Of a stretch of 64,000 nucleotides of DNA, positions 30,001 through 40,700 are shown piece by piece (position 1 is the stretch's first letter; every line of letters begins with the position of its first letter). The notes below the pieces were generated by a model, which searched no databases, was not told the DNA's origin, and saw only the letters and a program-made list of their open reading frames with translations. The position numbers and the translations under genes are program-made. The stretch is from Asterias amurensis (Eukaryota > Echinodermata > Asteroidea > Forcipulatida > Asteriidae): positions 23,797,044-23,861,043 of the forward strand of contig NC_092652.1 in NCBI RefSeq assembly GCF_032118995.1, given 5' to 3'.

Positions 30001-33000
30001 AAACAAAGCAAAAATATAAAATATACAATGCAATTAAAATCAAGGCAACAAGCACTAAGTTACACACTTGCACATGTAGGAAAATGGTGTGTACACTTTT
30101 GCACCTTTCACAATATCATCATATCCAATATTCTCAAGCAAATATCCTTTTTCGATTCAACTTACCCATCTTACAAAGCTTCTCTGCATTCTCATAGTCT
30201 TCCTCCATGACTGCTTCCAAAAACTGTTCATCAAATGGCAACAAGACATGTTTGAATAAGTATGAGCTGCTTTGGGTTGCGACCGACTAGAGCTTCATGA
30301 GCCATTTTGAAGCCAAATACTGAAGGTATACATCCCAGCTATGAAATGGCTGGAGCAGCCTCAGCCACTACCAGTACCACCATTGGAACATAGGTTTAAA
30401 CAAATCCCCTCATTAAAGGGAAGGTACACGTTTGGTAATTGTCAAAGACCAGTCTTCTCACTTGGTGTATCCCATCATAACCATAAAATAACAAGCCTGT
30501 GAAAATTTGGGCTCAATTGGTCATCGAAGTTGCGAGAAAATGATGAAAGAAAAAACACCCTTGTTGGACGAAGTTGTGTGCTTTCAGATATAAATAAAAG
30601 ACTTCTAGCTAGAAGTCTTTTATTATTTTAGTGAGAAATTACCTCTTTCTCAAAAACTACGTTACTTCAGAGGGAGTCGTTTGCCACAATGTTTTATACC
30701 ATCAACAGCTCTTTAATGCTCGTTACCAAGTCAGTTTTTTGTATTGAGGATTTACCAAACGTGTCCCTTCCCTTTAACTTTGTCCTACAATTAGTCAAGG
30801 GAGAAAAGTGCCAGGCTGAGGAAAATCTTACCTATTACTTATCTATTTATGAACTTCTAGTTTATAGAAAATTGTACGAGAAAACATATGTACAAAGATA
30901 TTACAGAGAATACACAAAAAATTAATAGACAGAGAGGTAAGGTTCATGATAAAATCAATTAATTACAGTAAAAAACCCAAAGTTGATTACTGTGTTTTTA
31001 AATTTCAATGGCACAGCTGAAGAAGTACTTACCTCTCCAAGAAGTTGAAATGGAGCTTTCTCCTCCTCCTCCTCCTCATCTTCATCACTGTCTTCATCTT
31101 CACCCTCACCATCTTGACCCGTCTCAGCGACATCACTGGTTGAGGTCGCATGAGCTGCAGGTTTTACTTCTGGTTCTTCAGGATTATCAGCATTGTCGTC
31201 CACACTGCTGGGGTTTTCTATCGCTGATGTGGAAAATTAAAAAAACAAAATAAATGTGACAATTTGACAATCATCATCATTTGGCAAAGACTTGCGTCTG
31301 TGGCCGCCTCATCCTCCAATTGTAATGAGGGCGCACTCCTGGATCTCAAATTGCCAATCATGAGTAAACTTACCGCTTGCTGTGGACGATGACACTTGAC
31401 TGTGAGTGACGTAATAAGGATCATCATCTGCTGTTGAAGAATTTGTTACTGCTTCTGAAGAAATATTTAATAAAAAACAAAATAAAATATTTATAAAAAA
31501 AAACAGGGTGAAATTTGAGTGGCAGAAGCTATAACAGACATTTTATTTGGGCTATGACGGTCTTGCAACAATTAATATATGAACATTTATCATTTTTTAC
31601 AAAACTTAGTGCAAAAGAAAACTCTGATCTGATCCTGACTTAAGCTGGGCTGTATGGAAATGCCTCAACCAACTCAGATTATGTACTGGTGGCTGCAAAG
31701 TAACGCTCAAGAAATGGGGCTACATGTATCTGATAGGACAAGGATGTGACCTGGGCCCAATTTCATGGCTCTTCTTACCGTAAGCACAGAATCGCTGTTT
31801 AATGCAGGGAATTCTGTGCTTACGGCAAGCGTATTTCACGGGTTAGCAGCGAATTTTGGCTTCTGCGCGTGCGTTCTCCATGCTACTAGGCATTCTAAGC
31901 TTACAATGCTAGCGCGCTTGCACGTAAGCGTGGAATCGTGATCGAAAGCGCAGAATTCGGCGGTAAGTAGAGCCATGAAATTGGGCCCTGCATGTGGTTC
32001 AGAACCACAGACAATGGGTCACATACTTAGATGTCCCCTACTGGAGTTAACTTACCACTTGCTGCGGACGATGACACTCGACTGTGAGTGACGTAATAGG
32101 GATCATCATCTACTGTTGAAGAATTTGTTACAGCTGCTGAGGATAAAATTATAACAAAAACCTTAGGACATTTTGTTTGGGCTATGATGTGATAATTTAT
32201 GCGTGTTAATTACTTAAATCGACAAAGAGTTCTGCTTGCATTGTGTTCTAGTGAAATCATATGAAAATAAAAACCAATATTCTGGAACAAAATTTACATG
32301 TTATATATATTTTGACATAATAAAAAACATCTACTATAAAAATTGTTGCCTTTCTCAATGGGTTCCATGAATGCCTGGGTCATTTTTGACAAATTATATC
32401 AAAATGTTACAAAAACAGGCGCAGTTACAAATTAAAATTCTACCAACTTTTATTTTGGTACTCGATTAGAATTGCTGATTTTGCAAGAACAGTTGACATA
32501 ATGATCTATACTAAATGATTCTAAAAATGAGAGCTTTAAAGGCACTAGGTTATTACTCAAAATAATTATTAGCATAAAACCTTACTTGGTAACGAGTAAC
32601 GGGGAGCAGTTGATTGCTGTAAAACAATGTGAGAAACGGCTCCCTCTGAAATAACGTAGTTTTCGGGAAAGAACATTTTTTTTCTACGAATTAGATTTTG
32701 AGACCTCAGAATTAGATTTTGAGGTCTCGAAATCAAGCATCTGAAAGCACACAACTTTGTGTGACAAGGGTGTTTTTTCTTTCATTATTATCTCACAACT
32801 TCTCAACGACCAATTGAGCTCAAATTTTCACAGGTTTGTACTTTCATGCATTATATGATAAGATACCGCAAGTGAGAAGACTGGTCTTTGACAATTACCA
32901 ATAGTGTCCACTGCCTTTAAAAACAGTTGATTCCTACATAAAGTGTCTCTTCCAAACTTAGATAAATTTACCTGTAGCATTGTTTGAACTCCCGTGACTA

Positions 33001-35947
33001 ACATAATATGAATCTGTCTCTACTGCTTCTTTAGCTGGTTCCCCTTGAACTTTGACATCTGCCCTCTGACCCTCGGTCTCTTTGACTGTCAACTGTTCCA
33101 GTCTCTCGTCAAGACCAACAGAGTCTTTTGAGCTCTCATTTGAAGTTCCTGCATCGGTTTCCTGTGTGTTTAACCTTTGACCCTGCTGCTTCCTGTGCGG
33201 TGAGTCTGTACTTGTGTGGATGGATGACGATGGAATGATGGAACCGTTTTGTAGGATGGAACGGTTCTGGACGGCCTTGGCTAGTTCTTCGTTTATTGGC
33301 ATGCCATGCCTGTAAATTAAAGAGTAAGAATTCTCAGACCAACATTGAACGAGTTTGGCTAATTCCACAGCATAAACTTCAGACATTTTCAACCCTATTC
33401 TGATTGTAACTGCTCCAATGGTGATGATCAAACAGAAATTAAGAGTAATTAAGGGGTAAAGGTCAACCACACCACCATGGACAGTGCACCGTATCAATAC
33501 CTCTTGTCACTAACCCCTGCTACGGATGTTAAAAAACAAGACTGACTGGATCCCTTCTAAAGATTCTTCCTTCCCAACTGAACCTGAAGAACCAACCCCC
33601 ACACTCACTGCTCAAAGTTCCTCTTGACCGTCGGAAGATAAACCTGCCTCCTCGGTGATTCTGGCGTCATCCTGTCCATCTCGACGCTACTGCTTCTCTT
33701 CATCTCCCCGTGTCCCCTCTGTCTGTTTCCTGCCGCCTCATATTGCCTTCCTTGCTGCTCATCATGGAAGCCGAGACGGCTGTGAGATCCAGCACTGTGG
33801 GTCTGCCGGGAGCCCTCATCGTTGACACTGTTGGTGCTCAGTCTGCATGCGGATCTGCTGATTTCTTCTGCAATATTTGAAGAAAATAAAAAAGAGTTAT
33901 GAGACTCCTTCCCAATTTCTTTAATACAAGTTGATACAAATCCATAAGTTTTTAAATGTCATTGGTACTGGAGTATTAAACAAATTAATAATAAAGAAAA
34001 AAAAAAAAATACATTTTATTTTGACTTTTTCAAGTAATAAACCACAAGGGAAACTGACTGTGTAAATTTTTAATAATATTTGTTTGAACAAAAATAAAAT
34101 TGAATAGAGCGGGATTTGAACCTATGACCTTTGGATCAATGTGCCGGCCCTCTATCTAGCACTAATGTTGGTGGTCAAGCGTCAAGTCTGTAGCATAATT
34201 GTAAAAACAGTTGCAATACTGAATATAATTTTGATTTTATGAAAATGATATTCTGTATTTCTTACCTTCGTCAGCAGGAAGAATCTCTAAAGAACTACCC
34301 CCTCTTTTGATTGGAGACTGCAGAGGGAAAGTCAGGGAATGTAAGGGGAGACAATCATTAGTATGAAATATTTGGTGCCAAGTTATTCTTGATCTCAAAG
34401 CTTTTGGTATAAAGTAGACAGAAAAGAAAACCAGGAAATGAAAGGGGAGGGAGACCATCATTATATGAAGTATTGGTATTGAGTGTTTCAGCATTGGTCC
34501 AACCATGGGAATTCATCTAGACTGAACAATGTATGTTCCCATTAAAACACAAATCACGTTGACGAAACACTTTGATAGTAATAGACCCTTCCCATGAAAT
34601 ATGTAAAATGCACATAGCGCGTGCGCACTAACGTTTTGGTTGGCAAAATGAGGGAACATCGCGCTGTTTGTACACGGCTAATGGGTGCGTGACGCAGACG
34701 CGACTGCGCGTCTGCTTAGTGCACAACTCTATGGTGTTTGCCAACCAACAGGGTCTGTACGCATGCGTGAATGTAATTAGCGTATTTCATGGGAAGGGTC
34801 CATTAGTAACATGCAACAAAACTGTTGCTGAAGAAATTACCCAACCCAAACAAAACCCAGAACCCATTTTTAGAAGTTAAATGTAAATTATACGCACTGG
34901 TCTTGCTGGACGCTTACTGGTGGAGGAGGAGGGTCTGCAAAAACAAAGAAATTAGAAAAATAATAATTAATATTTGAACACTTTGGTAGTTCTAAACGAA
35001 GAGAAAATGGTAACAATTATTACAGCTCATTACGTTACAATATATTTAACAAATTCATTACTGTAACTTGTAAAGGATTGCTTCAAAATTATGAGTGCCA
35101 TGTAGGTCCTATGTAACAGTTTAACAACTTAAAAGGTGCAGCCACAAACATTAAGCACTAACAGCCACTCCCAGAAACCCTGAGGCGAACCCCTTCTTCA
35201 CTTTGGGTTCTTTTACATGCATTACACAACACATGGGACCAAAAGCTACATCCCACCCAAAGGAGGAAGCAATAATGGTTAAGTATCTTGCTAAAGGCCA
35301 CTTGAGGTTTCAAGTCCACACTCACTGATCAGCTAAACACCAGAGCTTGAGTTCACGACCGCACAACACGAGCACCCCTACATGTACACCCAGGGGTCGA
35401 AATTGCCACTAGCCCGCTAGCCCGGGACTACCAGATTTACAGCCGGGCTACTGATTTTTCCAGTTAGATAGTCCGACGGGCTAGTGGAAAAACAATGCAA
35501 AAAATCATCATTACAAACAACAAAGAACTGTGCTATGGTGTATTGTAAAGTTTAAGCCGTGACTCGAGACATAATGTGTCTTTTGGGCTACCAAAATCTC
35601 ATCAGGGCTACTAAAAATTATTGGTTACTAGCCCTGCTGACTACCATGAAAATACACTTAATTTCGACCCCTGACACCACACCTTGGACCAGCAGTTAGC
35701 TTTTTAAGTGTATACTCATCAAGCATCCATTGTGCTTGACCACTCGGAGCGCTAGCCTAGCTCCGGAAATGTAGCATTTTGTTCATTTTTAATGGTAAGC
35801 CTACTCTCTTAGTCTTATAACAACTACAGTGAACTACCTCGTTGGGCTACTGCGACCCTGTTCCAGTACAATCATAGAGTTGGGTGTCCCACTACGGCTA
35901 CCAGACTGTCGACTCATCATTGCAACGTTGTTGTTTTGATTCTGCAT
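27066..35947 (-). CDS. ERICH2: ERICH2-like glutamate-rich protein
   Basis: Twelve exons on the minus strand, 5' to 3': 35947-35838, 34934-34898, 34317-34266, 33867-33609, 33309-32972, 32136-32056, 31454-31374, 31223-31033, 30223-30166, 28731-28660, 27776-27650, 27117-27066. All borders are AG/GT and every phase fits, giving 485 residues. The first 320 residues are Ser/Arg/Gln-rich and probably disordered (start MQNQNNN; SPTRPSSSTSKRPARP; VYLPTVKRNFEQHGMPINEE). Two near-identical exons encode DDDPYYVTHS repeats, and exon 5 ends in a related SYYVSHGSS. An acidic stretch (EDSDEDEEEEEE) leads to APFQLLGEFLEAVMEEDYEN and VLLYEPENAEAKQFQPLIEE, the helical block typical of ERICH2, then a Ser/Asp tail. 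ERICH2 function is not established. The 5' UTR exon ends at 35951. AATAAA overlaps the stop codon, with another near 26436. The gene structure is solid; the family name rests on the C-terminal block. Confidence 0.8.
28240..28627 (+). mobile_element. Family-A MITE
   Basis: Ends TTAAAGGCAATGGACAC and GTGTCCACTGCCTTTAA, full length, in the ERICH2-like intron and only 32 bases from the exon at 28660-28731 (on its downstream side). Confidence 0.85.
28904..29293. mobile_element. Family-C palindromic foldback
   Basis: Ends AAAGGAACACTTTGCCTTGG and CCAAGGCAATGTGTTCCTTT. The arms mirror each other around GGAGTCAAATTTTTGACTCC near 29098. Slightly more worn than the copy at 19146. Confidence 0.85.
29317..29435. 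repeat. Short foldback, CCAATTTCATGACTCTGCTT type
   Basis: CCAATTTCATGACTCTGC pairs with GCAGTGATATGAAATTGG over about 120 bp; related to the GGGCCCAATTTCA family. It follows the family-C element almost directly. Confidence 0.6.
29705..29905. repeat. Diverged tandem repeat, about 65-75 bp, three units
   Basis: (A/T)AGCAATT(C/A)AACAG, CCAA(A/G)GAACAAAGATA and AAATCT(T/C)TG(A/G)CTT recur three times with moderate divergence. Intronic, AT-rich. Confidence 0.55.
30413..30777. mobile_element. Family-D MITE, full length
   Basis: Ends TTAAAGGGAAGGTACACG and CGTGTCCCTTCCCTTTAA. Contains AAAGACCAGTCTTCTCAC and GGCTCAATTGGTCATCGAAG (shared with family A) and a perfect central palindrome GACTTCTAGCTAGAAGTC (not in family A). 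It lies between ERICH2-like exons 30166 and 31033. Confidence 0.85.
31374..32136 (-). repeat. Tandem segmental duplication containing an 81-bp exon
   Basis: Exons 31374-31454 and 32056-32136 are both 81 bp, about 90% alike and 682 bases apart. Flanking intron sequence is also duplicated (GACATTTTATTTGGGCTATG against GACATTTTGTTTGGGCTATG on one side, AACTTACCGCTTGCTG against AACTTACCACTTGCTG on the other). Both keep frame and splice sites, so the protein carries two 27-residue repeats. Confidence 0.85.
31753..31988. repeat. Foldback element, GGGCCCAATTTCA family
   Basis: Perfect ends GGGCCCAATTTCATGGCTCT and AGAGCCATGAAATTGGGCCC; inside CACAGAATCG(C) and TTCTGTGCTTACGGCAAGCG. It sits between the duplicated ERICH2-like exons. 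Confidence 0.8.
32536..32920 (+). mobile_element. Family-A MITE
   Basis: Left end TTAAAGGCACTAGGTTATTA (part of the usual terminal repeat lost), right end GTGTCCACTGCCTTTAA, all internal modules present. It ends about 50 bases from the exon at 32972. Confidence 0.8.
34095..34170 (-). repeat. tRNA-like SINE fragment
   Basis: On the minus strand GGTCATAGGTTCAAATCCCG is a good B-box-containing T arm, preceded by a plausible anticodon-arm region. No A box or SINE tail was identified. Confidence 0.4.
34582..34804. mobile_element. Foldback MITE, GACCCTTCCCATGAA family
   Basis: Ends GACCCTTCCCATGAAATATG and CGTATTTCATGGGAAGGGTC are inverted nearly perfectly; ATAG/ATTAG flanks may hold a short target duplication. 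Second copy at 23347. Confidence 0.8.
35392..35672. mobile_element. Foldback MITE, AGGGGTCGAAATT ends
   Basis: Ends AGGGGTCGAAATT and AATTTCGACCCCT are perfect 13-bp inverted repeats. Internal arms carry repeated GGGCTA(C/G)T motifs (GCCGGGCTACTGATT, TGGGCTACCAAAA, CAGGGCTACTAAAA). It lies in the first intron of the ERICH2-like gene. Confidence 0.75.
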
Positions 35948-35951
35948 CTCA

Positions 35952-37739
35952 CTGATTAAGAGGCAAAGAGAAACGAGTCATAAACTGGTTGGTACTGTGA
36001 GTAACTCAGGTACCCGGTACTAGGAGTAAGGACTGATCCATTGGGCTGGGTGATCTGTACTCCTAGAACTATGATATATGAGGTTCTAAAAGAAAAAAAA
36101 AGAAACAATCTGGAACATTTCAGATGAAGTTTTTTACCAGATCGGTATCATGGCTATCGATTTACTGTATTCAAGTTGTAAAAAGTAGATGACGTATTGC
36201 CAACGATAAAAGTGAATTTCTGGTACCACGATATTAGGAGATCCACGGTATGAGATGCTACACTACAGTTTGCAAGCCATTGGACACATCCGGTAAACAG
36301 TACTCGTGATGCCTAAGGCCCACACTTCGTGTATCACAACTTCTATATAAAAATCACAAACCTGTGAAAATTAAGGCTCAATCCGTCATCGGAGTCGGGA
36401 GAAAATATTGGGAAAACCCACCCTTGTTTCCGCACTGACATGACATTTGTTTTAAAATAGATCCGTATTCTCAATATCGAGAATTGATATTGTTTTAATG
36501 TTTTCTCAAAAATTAAAGCATTTCATGGAATAATATTTCAAGAGAAGTCTTTCACCATTTCCTTCTGTAAACCCTGTAAGTTATTTGTAAATCTGTGAAC
36601 TTCTATTTTTTTTTCTGTACCGAAAGTAGGCGTAGGCCTACTCCAAATTATAAAAATGGCTTTAATTTAAAAAATTTAAACTGAACTTCACTCCACTCCA
36701 CTCCACTCCACTCCAGTCATGCCAGTCAGCAGTTTTTTGATGATTATTAGGCCTCAAACAAGAAAATGATGTCATCAAAAGCTGTGGTAGTGCAAAATGT
36801 CAAAGTCATTCATTTAAAAATACAAGACAGTTTAAATTTGTGTGTTAAAATTACCTTTTTTGCCTGTCAAACTCAAAATTTCATTTCAGCGTTCCGTCGC
36901 CATAAGAGATGATTACGCCCTCAATCGGCAACAAAATTGTTATGACCAAATTGGGCCGCCGCGCAAGCCAGCATCTTAAATTATTTTAGTCAAACACCGT
37001 GTAGGACCGTCAATTGTGTTCACAGCGAAATTGGTATCAACACTTGACTGCACACGTTGCGACGTTGGGCCAATCTGCAGGGACAGAAACTCTAAATGAC
37101 GGTCAATGACTCAACTAAAGTTTAGTGCTTCCCCTCTGTTCATCCAACCAAAATAAGCAATAAACAACCATCGACTCGAGCATGCAATGCATGTTTTTGT
37201 TTTTTTTAGTTTGTGAATGGAGATTATATGTAAAAGCGGGGTTGCTCTATTTTCCACAGCTGTTCATGCCCACACTTCCTTCATGTAAGTGAGACTTGTT
37301 GCAGGAGTTGGCCTACATCTGGTTCAGTTACTTTCAATAATCAATTTGATTGTTGTTTTGTTTGTGTTATTTTAGGGGGGGGGGGACTGGGCCCCCCCCC
37401 CGGGGGTTGGGATAAGTGCTAAGCTTTAATTTAATTGATTGGAAATTAATGTCCTTCATGAATCCATCATTCCGTGGAATTTCCATGATTGAAGTTGAAG
37501 CATGTTTGGAGGATTGAATTGGGGGGGGGGGGGGGGGGAGAGGGTTTTGGAGGGTGTTTTGTAATTTTAGTAATAATTATCAATTTGATCAATAAACGCT
37601 TCCCTGGGTCGACCCCGCGGTGGAAAACTGTCAAAAATCTTTCCCACCCCAACAAAATCCAATGTTAATTTGTGTATTAACCAATGTTTCATTCCTGTTT
37701 TCTCAAACAGTTTGTGGTGAGCCTTAAACACCGGCTACG
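35952..37739. promoter_or_regulatory. Divergent promoter interval, ERICH2-like / FBXL17-like
   Basis: The two genes point away from each other with 1.8 kb between start codons. The ERICH2-like start exon has an acceptor at 35952 and FBXL17 has one at 37710 (TCTCAAACAG), so both have upstream non-coding exons inside this interval. The CpG-richer part, about 36880-37090 (CGTTCCGTCGCC, GGGCCGCCGCGC, CACACGTTGCGACG), is the best promoter candidate. The interval also contains the family-B MITE at 36273-36665 and G/C-runs at 37375-37403 and 37518-37537. Confidence 0.5.
36273..36665 (+). mobile_element. Family-B MITE
   Basis: Left end CAAGCCATTGGACACATCCG, right end AAAATGGCTTTAA, with GGCCCACACTTCGTGTATC, GGAAAACCCACCCTTG and ATTTCATGGAATAATATTTC as in the copy at 17146. 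Confidence 0.7.
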
Positions 37740-40700
37740 ATGGAGGATGACCGTTCAACAGACTCTGATGAAGAAGGCGAGAGAACAATGCTGATAAACC
37801 CAGACCAAAGGAGAGACCAAGATGAAACTGACACTGGGTGCTGTGTACTGTCAAATAGAGACGAGCATCAGCCGGGTAGCAGTGGTGTCCCGCAAGAACC
37901 AAAAGGGGTTGACTCAACGGTCTCTCGCATAAGTTCGCCAAAGGCAGAGCAGCCAGATTCGTCAAAGAAAAACACATGCAAAGCCAAGTGGTCGTTCAAG
38001 CAACGCTCATGCATGAAGACCTCTGAGAAACGTTCGCTCTCCAGCTCCCAGGAAAATCTTTCAAGCGACCTACCCAGAAAGAATGTTAAGAGTTGCCATA
38101 AATTCATGAAGTATCTTTTTCCGTCGTCGTGTGAAGCGAAGAGGAGAGAGCGAGAAAGGTTACTAGGTCATCCTGAGGATCAAGTCGACAACGATGGTTC
38201 CAGAGGTGATGATGATGAACCATCCACATCATTTGATATGTCTTCAAGAACTTATGGAAGTGTCTCTGCAACGAAACATGAAACCCTTCCAGGAAGTTCC
38301 TCTCAGGTTTCAAAGGAATTTGAAAAATGCAAACAGTGTTCCTGCGTTGACGGCGATTCTCCCGTACCGTGTGGTCACTTTAACCTCTTACCCCCTCAGG
38401 TAATCACGCACATCTTCTCGTTTCTCACCGTTCGTGAACTGATTTGCACTGCAGCGTTGGTCTGTACACACTGGTGGAGAATGAGTCAGGCCTCCTGCCT
38501 GTGGCTTGAGATCCGACTGTGTGATCACAACGCCAGCGTTACCGACGAGGTGTTGATCAGTGTGGGCTCACGTCATCGCAGTGTCAGACTCCTGAACTTG
38601 TCCGACTGTCTGAAAATCACCAATAATGGACTGTCGAGGGCGCTGTCTTATTGTGGAGTACTGCGTGAACTGTATCTGATCAGGTAGACATTTTTTATGA
38701 GGGTTGTGTGGATGTTGGGGCGGGGGGGGGGGGCGGAGGGGGGGGGACATTGGTACTTAATTCTGATATTTTCAATCCTGTAACGGAATAACAGAAATGT
38801 AGGTCTGCCCATTGCCCATGTGCTAGATTTTCTCCTTCTTTTCAATTGTAGAATTGATATTCTGCCTGTTTTAGCTTTGTTGTGACTTTCCCCTTATGCT
38901 CAACTTAACTTTAATGCACAATGACAAACTTTCCTTATTCCTATCTTTTGGCTGATATTTACAGATGTTCCCAGCTGACTGAAGGAGCTTTTCTCTCTGT
39001 TGCCAAGCATTGCCTGAATCTGATCCATCTTGACTTATCAAGTTGCACTGGACTCACAGATCAATCCCTGAAGTCGGTATGTATGCGGTCTAGCCGGTAC
39101 CCCTTTGTATAGATTCCATGAGGGCTTGGCCAGAATCCGGTAATTTTAATATCCACTGGACCACTGGCCAGAGTCTAGTAAAAAAAACAGACAATACTTA
39201 GGACGATCAAATCTTTTTTGTTGGACTGGAGTGTTGGCTCTAAAAAGAACCGGAGTGGTCTCGACTTTGAAACAGTATACATGTACTCTGGTCGTCTTCA
39301 GTGTGTCCGCAAGATTACTATTTATTTATAGTTTCTCATATTTATCCACACCATGCAAAGCTTTTAACAATACCTACTGGTACTTGCAAATTTCGGTTTT
39401 TTCTCTTGTAAACTACACACACTACTTTATTGAGTCACCATCTTATGTTCAGCATTATAATATTATTTTTTTTTCATTTTGTAAACCGTACTTGTATTGT
39501 GATTCTTTAGATTGCAGAGCAGTGTCCCCGATTACAGAAGTTGCGTTTAAAACAGTGCCCTCATATATCGGATTTGTCTCTGCAAGTTGTTGCGTCAAGC
39601 TGCCGACGACTGAAAGTACTAACATTGACGGATAATGACAAGGTTGAGTAATTGTTAAATCCCTACTTTTAAAACAATCTGGACAACTTTCTGTTAAATT
39701 AGAAATGAGTAAAACAAAGTTTTGATCTTTCGAGCCCAAAACCCGCCTTTTTGAAAACAGTGAAAAGATTTAAAAGTTTGAACTATTTTCATGCAGCTGG
39801 GATGACTAATTGTCCTTTCACAGTCCTTTCTACAAAGTGCGGATACTGGTCTTTGACATATACCAGTACTGCTCATGTACTTGGCAAACCAGCAAATCAA
39901 GTCTGAATTCTACACACACTTTCTTTAAATAATGTTGATGATTATCCTTGCATTGAGGATAAAGATATCATTTTATTTGTTGAAAAAATGCCTAATAAGT
40001 ACACATTGTTATTGTTACTGATGTTATTAGATAACGGACGTGACGCTTGAATCTCTCGCGACACACACTCACAACCTTGAGATCTTGTGTCTACAGAACT
40101 GTGGCATTCATCCTCCAGGAGTAATGCAGATAAGCAAGGTAACTGTTCAAAAAAATATCTTCCTTTTTCCTCCTTAAGATTTCATGTTTTAACATCCTGT
40201 GGTTGATCCATTCTGTGTTCGAGAAATACGCAAAGCGCGTGATCAAAAGAGTTCATGTTTTCACATCCTGTGGTTGATCCATTCTGTGTTCGAGAAATAC
40301 GCAAAGCGCGTGATCAAAAGAGTTCATGTTTTCATATCCTGTGGTTGATCCATTCTGTGTTCGAGAAATACACAAAGCGCGTGATCAAAAATTCATCAAG
40401 TCATTGAGCAACTGGTCCCCTCTTATTCTTCTTTGATTTTATGCCATGTCTAACTGTATACAGTTAATAGGTTGACCATGTAAAGGTGATTCATTTGAAG
40501 TGGATTGCATAAAAAAAACTTGCCTGCTTGGTAAAAACTTTCAAAAACTTTTTGAATCATGTACGCACAGCAGTGATTTTTTGTTGAGCCAGTCAGCGTT
40601 GTAATTCAGTGTTTCCCTTTCAAAGGGTTGCGTAACCAACAACCGTTTTGGTTGAACTTTCCATTTCTTCACTTAAACAGTTATTGGTTACAGCCCCGAA

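Noticed and set aside
36695-36716. Short ACTCC tandem array
   Set aside because: Only about five units; ordinary microsatellite.
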